In this document: positions 55,370 through 64,000 of the stretch, piece by piece
How positions within the stretch are numbered: position 1 is the first letter of the stretch
Layout of the letters: the number at the start of each line of letters is the position of its first letter
NCBI GenBank assembly: GCA_963575745.1
Contig: CAUYUJ010016138.1
Coordinates: 361,926 to 425,925, forward strand
DNA: 64,000 nt
Direction of reading: 5' to 3'
Source: Prorocentrum cordatum
Taxonomy: Eukaryota; Sar; Dinophyceae; Prorocentrales; Prorocentraceae
The notes under the pieces: generated by a model
Told to the model about the DNA's origin: nothing
The model's database searches: none
Seen by the model: only the letters and a program-made list of their open reading frames with translations
Translations under genes and position numbers: made by a program

Positions 55370-57720
55370 TGGATCGAAGGCTCGCCCTTACTCGCTCGAT
55401 GACCCCAGATCAGCAGAGATGCTCGCGATCCAGAGAGTGGTTTTAGCGTTTTCACTGTGTATTCACCGACGTCACGGATGGCCGATGGGCGACTGTGTCA
55501 GGGCACAGCAGCAAAATGAGGTAGATGTGCAACCCCGAACTTCATTCCGAGCTACGTGCGAGCAGGAGGAGGAGGAGGAGGAGGAGGAGGAGGCGGAACA
55601 AAGGAACAAGAGTGTGCGGATGCGAGCTTTGCTGGCGCATTGCAGAATTCCGATTCGTGTGCTGAGGGGGGCCGAGGTTGCAGGGAACGTGCCAGGGTTG
55701 AAGTTCGCCTACCGCGCTCAACCGTGTTGCCCTGGCCATCGACAGCGCCAGCCTGTTTGATTGACAGCAGCGGCCAGGGAGCAGCGGTGGGGGGGGGGGG
55801 GGCAGAGAGGGGCAGGCGCCGAATTAGGTGCGTTCGCCCACCCCACCCACCCACCCCTTTCCATTGCACCATCCGCCGACTGGTTTCATAGCGGAATTGG
55901 GAACCCCAAAGGGGACCCCATCGTGTGAGGCGCCATCAGAGGAGGGGAGATGGGTCCATTGTAGCAGGAAGAGGTGGCGGATGGGCAAGAGCAGGAGGAA
56001 GAGGATGAGGACAGGGAAGGAGGAGGACGATGAGGAGAGACGCTGGGGCGGTGTGGCGTTTGCGTGCCATCGGCAGGCCGCGGCGACCCAGACCCAGCGA
56101 ATCCGATGGCCGCGGCCAGCGAACCGGCCTCGATCGTCAGGCCCCCTGCCTGCTGCCCCCCTCCCCCCCCCCGGGCCCCCCGGCCCAGACCCATCCGATC
56201 GGTTGCTGACACATCGCACGGCGGGCGGCTTTGGGAGTATTCTCGGCCCGCGGAGGCCCTCGCCGGGCCCTGGGGCCGCCACGCGACAACTCGGGGACGA
56301 AGAGCCGGTCCTGGAGAGAAAGGGTCGAGACCGACGCGGAGCCATCATGATGCCGGGGGTCTGGGGGCATCTCGTGCCCCCGTTCTCATCGATGCGTGGG
56401 CCCTCGGACCCTCTGGACCCCTTCCCCAGGGGCCCCCGCAGCATTTCGTCGACCGCCCCGCTGCGACACGGTTCCAGGAAAAGCCTCGCTCCACGGCAGT
56501 GGAAGCGATTCCGTCAGGCCCCGGTGCTTTGCACAAGTTCGAGGTGCTCGGCGTGCCTTGCCGCGTTCCGCAGTTGCCTCTCGTGCAAGTTCGGTGCCAA
56601 GAAATCAGTATCGTTTAGCTTGTCCCTATCCCTATCCCCTTCCCCTTCCCGATCCCCACCATCCCACCACCCCGGTTGAGGATATCCCCCTGGGAACTCG
56701 AAGGAAACAGCCTATGTCCCCGTCTAGGGTGTTACGTCGGCCAGTGCTGCGGCCCAGGCCACGCTCGTGGGGACAGGGACCGGCGAAGCGATGCTCCAGC
56801 CAGGGTCGGCCTTTCGCCACGAGTCGTTGTTTCGTCGACCCTGAGGCCCGAAGGCGGCCTCCCCTCTGGAGGCCGAACACGGCGGTGATTGTGTGGCCGC
56901 TCTGATCTTGTTCGAGAGGCGCCAGACGTCCGGCTGCCGCATCCCACGCCCCCAAAAGGAGAGAGGCCCTTCGAATCCCGAAGAGAACAGCATATACAAC
57001 CCCCCCCCCCCAAACGTAGACTACCCACCTAACGTAGCCGAGACCTCGGTGACACCGAGTCCGGCCCGCGCGGCATGGGCGGGGCACCTGCACTCTGGCG
57101 ACACGATTGTCTCGGAATGATATTCCTGCTTGCGCGTGGGCCACATCTCTGATTGAAAATGTTGCTGTCGCCTAGGCGCCGGCGACATCCTTCATTGAGC
57201 GTGTTGTTCCCGCCTGTGCGTGGGCCCATCTAGGGGGGTAAATCGGCCAGGGGGGGGACAAAGGCCATGTCAGTGGGCATGGGGATCGTTTTCCAGACCC
57301 CCGACGACATGATTGTTTCACATCGTGGACCCCCAGAGCTGTCGACCTACTCCCTGGGACCTGATGTCCGTCCTGAGTCTTTTTCTGACTGTTCCAGGGC
57401 CCAGCGAGGGTCCCCGCGGGGCGAAAAGAGCGAAGAGGCGCCCGCTGCGGTTTTGTCGTGGCCCGAGGGGGCCTGGGTCCCACGCCCGCTGCCCGCGCGC
57501 AGGTCTCCCTTTTCGTGTACGACAAGCGGATAGACATGCTAGTGCTCAACGCCTCGAACCTGGACACTTCCAGGGGCAACAATAGGGGAGAAGAGGCATA
57601 AGGGGGGATGCATCGACCCTCAATCGCCTAGTGATCGCCGATAAGGGGTTTGATAGCCCAAACCCGCCCAGGAAAGTGCGGATTCCTCTCGCTTCGCGGG
57701 GTGCACGTCCGGAGCACGTA
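55370..57720. other. Non-coding stretch
   Basis: GGA run at 55562-55598, G run near 55791, and GC-rich sequence after that. Long open frames here are proline/arginine-rich artefacts of composition. No gene supported. Confidence 0.5.
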
Positions 57721-57724
57721 CAGT

Positions 57725-58660
57725 CACGTCGTCGCGGAGCCTCTTGGGAGCCTCCTGGGGGCCTCCTGGAGGCCTCTTGGGAGCTTCTTTGGGCCTCTTG
57801 GGGGCTTCTTTGGGCCCCCCCCACACTCTCTCCCCATCTTCCCTTCCGGCGCCGGCTCTAATCATGGGCGCCGCCGTGACCAACTTCCACCTGGCTGGCG
57901 CAGCGCCGCAGTTCGCCCAGGGGGAGAAAAATAACATTACACTCCAGTCGTTGTGTGGCCTTGTGGGGGCTTCTTTGAGGCCTCTTGGAGGCTTCTTGGG
58001 GACTTCTTGGAGGCCTCTTGGGTTTTTTTTTGGAGCCCCTTGGGGGCCTCTTGGGGCCTCTCGTGGCCTCTTGGGGGCGTCTTGGCCGTCTTGGTGCGTT
58101 TTTGCGCCGTTCCGCCCCTTCGGAGGCCGTCTTGGGGGCCTCTCGCGGCCGCCTTGGGGTTCTCTCGGGGTCCTCTTGGGCCGTCTCAGGGTTTTTTGGG
58201 ACCGCCTTGGGGGCCTTTTTGGGCCGTCTTGGGGCCCTCCTGGGCCGTTTGGGAGCCCTTCTGAGGGCTTCTTGGGTTTTTTTGTAGCAATTTTGGTGGC
58301 TGCCTGGGCGGCCATGGGCTTCTGAGAGTCGAGAAAGGCGAGAACGCTAGAATCATCAAAACAATTCAGGAAAATTGAAGATTTGGGCATCTGGAGGCAC
58401 TCTTGGGGGTCGTCTTGGGGCCCTCTTGGGACGTCTTAGGAGTTTCTTGGGCCCTTTTGGGACCATCATGGGCCGTCTTGGAGCCGTCTTCGCCCGTCTT
58501 GAAGCCATATGGAGCCGTCTTGAGGCCCTATTGGGCCTCCCAGAGGGCCCAAAGTCCCGAATCATCGATTTTACATAGGTTTTGGTACGCTTTTGAACCC
58601 CAAATGGGGGTAGCCACCTTGGGTCCACGGATGTGGCGTAGCCCCTGGGGGGGGGAGACA
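57725..58660. repeat. 'CTTGGGG' dispersed repeat block (family R6), second site
   Basis: Same word content as 23440-25100: repeated GGC(C/G)TCTTGGGG, an A-rich spacer (about 58327-58390), then GAGGGCCCAAAGTCCC-like tail (58540) and a G run (58648-58656). Confidence 0.75.
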
Positions 58661-60300
58661 TAATAATGTAACACCATACAGCATGTGGGAATTATGCAAA
58701 CATTGGACACATTGGATCCACTGCATTAAAGCATCCGCGGAAAACGCTGCCGCTCAGCACGTCACTTCCAGACTTGGATTTGCTGTCGGGAGCCTATCGC
58801 CGATCTGTCGGCGATGTACCTCCAATTCCACGTCGATGTTCCCCCCCCATGCCAGTCATCCCCTATCGTCGCGCCTCTGCTCCGTGGGTACGGGCGGGTT
58901 CGCTTTTGCGGCGCCCCTCGCGGCTGCGGGCTGCTCGGCCCCGTCTCGTGAGAGGCAGCTCGTCGGGGAGGCCCCAGGCAGCGGCGAAAATTCAGCGCGA
59001 ATCCGAGATCAATGTATTTCGAATCAGAGTCATCATAAGAAGAATGAGAATCCGTTTCCGCCGATTCCCTTGCCGCCGAAGTGCCCTTGTCTGGGCTCGG
59101 GCTAGCACCTGCTGTGTCCGCCGCGTTGCATGGCGCAGGCGATCTCTATCGCCGGGGCATCCCCACTTACCAGGCATCCTTTTTGCTACAGGTACGCATC
59201 TGCTTTGAATGAAGCTCTTTCGGCACGGATTGAAGGCGGCCTTTGCGGTCAAGCCGAGCCTCAAAAAAAGAACGCATGGGAATGGTAAGAAGTTGCGGCC
59301 TTGACAGAAATAGTTGGAACTCTGCGTGCCATGGAGGGGGTCAAGTGCCGATCCAGGAAGCCCGCGCCGACCTCAGGAAGCAGTCTGTTGATGCCGTTGT
59401 TGTTCCCCTTGCTGTCGTTGATGCGGCATGGCGGTCTGTGTGTGTGCCATTGCTGCGCGTGCGTTCGCCGCAAACCCCACCGCGGTGTTGTACAGCCGCG
59501 GCGTGCATCTTTGCTGCATCGTGAGGGGCAGCCCGCACGTTCTGCAATTGGCCTCGGAGGTCGGGCGCGCTCCCGTGCAGCCGCGTGCGGCTCGCTCGAA
59601 GGCGCGGAACCGTGGAGGCGGTGAGCAGCAGATCACACCAGCGGATCCAGGGCCTTCCGCGTGCTAAACTTACTACTTCTCCTCGTCTTCCTCCTCTCGA
59701 AGAAGAGAAATCTGTAGACACACGGTCGGTAACGTTTGGTCAGCGCGTCGTTCCGTTTGGCAGTAGTAAGAGCTCAGCAGAGGGTCGAGCAATCGCTGAA
59801 ACAGCCGAACGGGGCCAAGCAGCTGACCGAGAGCAGAGCCTCGTCACGGCTGCTTGCCCCCACAAACATAATACATGGGGACAGTGGAGTCCAGGGATTT
59901 CTTGAAGTGGCCCCAGCCGTTAGAATCGAGATCACAGGACAGCTCAGAAGTACCCAGCTGCCCGTGGCAAGTCTCGCCCCTGCATCAGCTCATCGATCTA
60001 GGTGGTGATCATGCAAGGGGCGCACAGGAGGTCGTAACGTGTGACACCTTGTGTCTCTAGGCTTGGGGCTTGGGAGAGCCACAAGATGTGACACGCTCTC
60101 CTGCGTCGTGTCGGTGTGTTCCTCTTCGTCCTCGGCGCCTGTTTCGTCCCGTCCTGATGCTTGTCTCTTCATGACCCTCCTGCCCGAATCCTTTTTCCTC
60201 CTGCCCCATCACCTGTGTGGCGACGGTTGGGGCACGGTCCAGAAGGCCGTACCGTGCTACATTTCGGCCGTCTTGAGGGTGTTCTGGGATGGTGAGAGAT
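58660..60300. other. Non-coding stretch
   Basis: No gene seen. The 59345-59385 segment resembles one arm of foldback family M5. Confidence 0.45.
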
Positions 60301-60420
60301 CGTGATGGGATGGGGTAGGAGGGTGATGAAATGATGACGATGATGCGTATCCTGATGATGATGTTGATGTTGAGAATAGTTACGATGTGCGGAGGAGGGG
60401 GAGGATCAGGCGGGGAGGAT
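60300..60420. repeat. (GATGAT)-type repeat
   Basis: ATGATGACGATGATG and TGATGATGATGTTGATGTTG words. Confidence 0.8.
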
Positions 60421-60569
60421 CAGGAAAGCACTGACGTCACAAGTGTCACCTGTTATCCCGCTTGCCCCTGAAATCCGCAAACGGTACAAGCCAGCCGCTC
60501 TTAGGCCAGCGCAGCACACGGTGTGGGGACATCTCGAGCGTCGCCATAAGGCGGTTACGTGGGACACAT

Positions 60570-60669
60570 CGAAGGATTGCAAAAAAACCCAAGGATTTCA
60601 AAAAAAACAAGGGTTTTTTGCAATCCTTCGTCCAAGGGTTTTTTTGCAATCCTTCGTTGCAATCCTTCG
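60570..60669. repeat. Poly-A/T foldback with repeated GCAATCCTTCG
   Basis: CGAAGGATTGC plus A7 plus CCC (60570-60590) is the exact complement of GGG plus T7 plus GCAATCCTTCG (60636-60656). Two further direct copies of GCAATCCTTCG are at 60620-60630 and 60659-60669. Confidence 0.9.
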
Positions 60670-60689
60670 TATAGCAGAGTGAGGGGGGC

Positions 60690-62460
60690 CAGACGGTCTT
60701 ATGCCATCCTTGGGCTTGTGCTTGAAGTGGGCTTCCGCGGTGAGGATTGTTGTTGTTGCTTGCTGTTGATTGTTGTCGTCGTCCTCGCTCGCGACCCGCC
60801 CGCGACCCACCTGCGACTCACCCGTGATCCACCCCGCGACCCTCCCACACTGCTTGGACAACATGTCGGCGCTTGCGGCGGGCCCGTTGTGCAACATGAG
60901 CAAGATCGGCGCCTGCGGTGGGCTTCTTCAGAGGCTCGCAGACTGCCGACGACCCCGCCGCCGCATCACTCTTACCCGCAGGTGCGGGGGCTACAGTATT
61001 CTGTGGTCGGCTATCATGTGATCTTGAGTTATCTTCTTGCTGTCTTGTGTTTCGGTGGGGCCTTTTTGGGACTGTCTTTGGGTTCTCGTGGGCCGTCATT
61101 GGGCCCTCTTCGGCCGCCTTGGTGTCGTCTCCGGCGCTTTGGGCCGTTGTCGGCCGTTTGAGGGTGTCTTGGGGCTGTCTTCGGGGTCTCTTGAACATCT
61201 CTTGGGCTATCTTTGGGATCTCTTGAGCTGTCCTGGCACCCGCTTGGCTTGTTTTGTGCCCTTATCTAGGCTGTCCGGAGCCACATGGGGAGCTTCAGGG
61301 GATCCTCATTGGACTCTTTCGGCCCATCATTGGCCCCTCCGAGGTGCCATTGCAACCGCCTGGAGCGGAGGCTGCCAGGGAACCTGATCAATTCGTCAGG
61401 TTTTCTCGTGATCCTGGCCTTCATGGAGGGCCTATTGGCCTTGTCCGCTTTTTGTGTCCAGGCTTTTCGTTCCCTTCTGAGGCAATGCTGAGCCAGCTTG
61501 GCGGCCGTGGTGGCTCTCCCGGGCCGTCTTGGAAGCCCTGGGGAGCCTCGGCAAGCCCCAGGGAGCCTCGCGATGAGGGGGGGATGCATGCAGTGAAGCG
61601 TGAGGAGACGGGGGGGCCTCAAATCAAGGAGTCACAGACATGGATCAGCGGCGGGTCCCGTTGCCGTGCAGAGTCGACGCGCTCCGTCGCCAAGAATCAG
61701 GCGGCATTGGCCTCATGTCTCGATGGCACCTGCCCGATCCGTGGATCCGGCACCCACGCGCCAGGTCCACGGATCCGTAATCCATATCAGCGTGTGCCCG
61801 ATGAGAAGTTTTTAGAAGCCCTACCAAGCAGCACTTGGCGGTCTACCACGCGTCCACGTACCAGGGGGGAAGGCGGCGGATAAGCAGCGCGTCGAGGGCT
61901 TTCGTCCAGGGCACAGTTAGGTCAAGACAGGCGGCTCTTGCAGTAGCTCGTGTGGCAGGCTGACCGTGGCACTGCAAACGGGAGGGCGAGACACTTTATA
62001 AAATGTTTGAGCCCCGCGCGGACCTCCAACCGTTGATGTTTGCGCAGCTGTTCTTCTAATGCCGTCTCCCCCTCCTCAGGGAAAACAAAGATCGTCTCGA
62101 CCCCTTGGCGAGGTGGCAGGCTGCACGGCGCTCGGCCTCGTGGTTTGCCAGACGACGATTGCGAGGCATCGTCCAGCTCGATCCTCATCCCACTCCCCAC
62201 CTCCGCTCCCCTCCTTTCCCCTCCCCCTCCGTTCTGCATCCTTACACGCCGGTCGTTGAACATAGGTGCTTTGGGATGCCCAAGTCCTGATCTACTTTAG
62301 GCACCTTCCCACTTAAAGAGTCGAGCGGCGTTCCCTCTTCCCTCCTCTTCGGGGGGTGGGCGGAGACCCAATCTACTTCCGACGCCTTCCCACCTCATGC
62401 TCCTGCCCACTTCTTCCGACCGACGGGCACCCCTTTCCTCGCCTCCTGCCCATCACGCGT
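60690..62460. other. Non-coding stretch
   Basis: Contains GCGACCC repeats (60790-60845) and a short CTTGGGG-like part (61060-61220). A 200-codon open frame at 61254-61883 lacks recognisable content, and I do not call it. Confidence 0.45.
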
Positions 62461-62470
62461 GGTTGGGCTG

Positions 62471-62518
62471 GAGGAGGAGGAGGAGGAGGAGGAGGAGGAG
62501 GAGGAGGAGGAGGTGGCG
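62471..62518. repeat. (GGA)n microsatellite
   Basis: Fifteen or so GGA/GAG units, uninterrupted. Confidence 0.95.
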
Positions 62519-62685
62519 AAGAGGTCCAGACCTTTCCCCCCCCCCCCCCCGGGGAACCGCTGCTTCACCGCGAGAGTTGTTTCTGTCGATTGTCCTGGGG
62601 CCCTGCGGGTGCCCCCCCCAGAGGCCGCCACGTGCAGCCACAGCAACACAGCACACGATGTGAGTCTTGACAACGTGAGGTTTTC

Positions 62686-62856
62686 GGCATCGTTCGGACG
62701 TCTTTTTTTTTGTCGGCAAGGGCCATCGGGGAGCATTATATACATATATTCCTACACTTATATATTATATATGTGTGTGTATTCGATCATCAGACGAAAG
62801 ATATATGCACGCACGGAATCGAAAGATGCACGGGGAAGGGACGTCCGAGCGATGGC
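62686..62856. mobile_element. TIR element family M4, copy C
   Basis: The left end GGCATCGTTCGGACG and right end ACGTCCGAGCGATGGC are inverted repeats shared with 10789-11091. The inner block GCACGCACGGAATCGAAAG also matches. The core holds a TATATA/GTGTGT tract instead of the long hairpin. Confidence 0.75.
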
Positions 62857-62859
62857 TAG

Positions 62860-63600
62860 GGAATGCCTGGGTATCCTTCGTCGGCGGTTCAAAGATGGAG
62901 CCCTGAGGGGTGTTTCCTAAGGACCCAGCAGCCTCATAGCGAATGTTCAGCTTGCAATCCCTTGCGTACCCTCGGGGCCGAATTTTTTGGATTCCACGGC
63001 TTCAGATGTCCGCGCGGACCTCCTGGATCGGCGGCGCCCGGGGGGGCCAGCGCGGACCCAAGAAATTGGCGCGCCCCGTCGAACGTTTATGTCTGTGCCC
63101 TTCCACTCTCCTCTGCGGCACGGAAAAGCGCGGGCGGCGCCGCGCGCCAGGAGTTCCCCATCCGGGTCAAGCCTGGGCAGGGCATCGCAGGCCGCTCTCC
63201 CTGCCGCTGACCGCGCACCCTCTTGGGGGGGGCTGGGCCGCGCGGCGGAGCGAGATCGAGCGATCACGGCGGCGAAAGTCGAGGAAGGAACTTCGGTAGT
63301 CGGTTTGCACCATGGCCCCCCCACAGTTGCGGTTGGGAGTGAGGGGGCGGCGGGGTGGAGCGGGGGCTGGAGGGGGGGTGGAGGGAGGGGTGGAGGGATG
63401 CGCGGATAGGGGAGGGGTAGATGGCGCGGGCAGAGGGGGGGTGGAAGGGGGGTCCAGTACCCAGGGACAGGGGTCAGGGGGAGAGGTGAAAAACTTCTAC
63501 CCGACGGGGAAAGCAGGAGGTTTGAAGAACTAACTCGTTCAAAACCACCAGAGCCCAAAGGGCTAGAGGGATCACCTCTCCCCAACCTTATCCTCGTTGA
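62860..63600. other. Non-coding stretch, G-rich
   Basis: 63339-63480 is dominated by GGGG and GGGTGGAGG words on the + strand. The long - strand open frame over 62947-63960 is proline-rich and judged spurious. Confidence 0.55.
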
Positions 63601-63621
63601 GATCAAGTTCTTATACTCGAA

Positions 63622-63641
63622 CACATAACGCGCGTTATGTG
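63622..63641. repeat. 20-bp perfect palindrome
   Basis: CACATAACGC followed by GCGTTATGTG, no spacer. Confidence 0.9.
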
Positions 63642-64000
63642 GCCTCCAACCCACCCACCCACCCAGTAGATAACATAGCGCCCGCCGCCCCACCCACCCC
63701 CGTTGCAGCAGCGCGTGTTGTTTAGCGCACAGGTATGCTGTGCGTAGTGCGCGCGCAACGTGTTTGCAGCGTGCGCAGGCATGTGCTTGTGGTATGTAGA
63801 GGCGCGCGGCGCGCGCAGGCTGATGTAACACCCACGCAGGCGCGGCGGCACACCCAGCAGTGGAAACAACGAGCTGTTCGGCGTGCGTGGCGCACACGCC
63901 GGCTGCGGCGGCAATTGTGGTGCACACAGGCGCGGTGGTGTCCAGCATTGTCGTACGCAAAAATAATTACTGTTGTCCGCGCAGGCAACGGGGGTATGGG

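Noticed and set aside
61254-61883. Open frame of about 200 codons
   Set aside because: No recognisable motif, biased composition and overlap with CTTGGGG-type sequence.
62947-63960. 337-codon - strand open frame
   Set aside because: Composition is proline, arginine and alanine-rich with no domain, and it overlaps G-rich repeats. It is explained by base composition.

Overview
This window looks like nuclear DNA of a dinoflagellate (inferred). The reasons are GC-rich sequence full of purine-rich and trinucleotide low-complexity tracts, long coding blocks all on the + strand, short GT-AG introns filled with CT-rich repeats, and protein families I associate with dinoflagellate genomes: a multi-copy hAT-like transposase gene with a C-terminal zinc finger, divergent cytosine-5 methyltransferases, and several non-LTR retrotransposon lineages. 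I see no bacterial operon structure, rRNA, convincing tRNA or CRISPR array. The exact species cannot be told.

Left block (1-8.1 kb): a large gene, open at the left edge, carries an 1861-bp direct tandem duplication (663-2523 / 2524-4387) whose two copies differ at one base in the frames I compared. Its reading frame is long but interrupted by three in-frame stops (four counting the copied pair) and by apparent single-base frame changes, several at homopolymers. A stacked set of RNA hairpins follows the final stop at 7839. From 8.1 to 11.9 kb there is no gene, only dispersed repeats and two strong foldback elements, one containing a nearly perfect 152-bp inverted repeat.

Retroelement block 1 (about 11.9-20.4 kb): a heavily decayed non-LTR retrotransposon on the + strand, with an ORF1-like CxC finger and coiled coil, an RT at 17.8-18.6 kb and a C-terminal zinc finger. 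Part of it is strikingly T-poor. From 20.4 to 27.6 kb there are microsatellites, dispersed repeats and a 'CTTGGGG' repeat family. At 27.66-28.5 kb an 88/89-bp tandem array abuts a short EF-hand-like exon on the - strand. A second non-LTR RT of another lineage lies at 29.2-30.9 kb and is interrupted by a small inverted-repeat element. Tandem arrays of 160-bp and 73-bp units occupy 33.2-34.2 kb.

Gene cluster (34.6-50.8 kb): three multi-exon genes lie on the + strand: the hAT-like transposase plus zinc-finger gene (35.47-40.65 kb), an ASCH-like plus cytosine-5 methyltransferase-like gene (42.95-45.89 kb), and a roughly 1060-residue protein of unknown function (46.62-50.10 kb). Proposed intron joins keep phase at most junctions. 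The 16.2-kb cluster is bracketed by a pair of about 90-bp inverted repeats, so it could be one large mobile element; this is inference. Between the first two genes is a C-rich block with interrupted palindromes and a 50-base C run.

Right block (51-64 kb): a third, near full-length but decayed non-LTR retrotransposon (51.2-55.4 kb: endonuclease, RT motifs A, B and C, terminal zinc knuckle). It is followed by non-coding DNA with a second 'CTTGGGG' block, a poly-A/T foldback, a third copy of a terminal-inverted-repeat element, and G-rich sequence.
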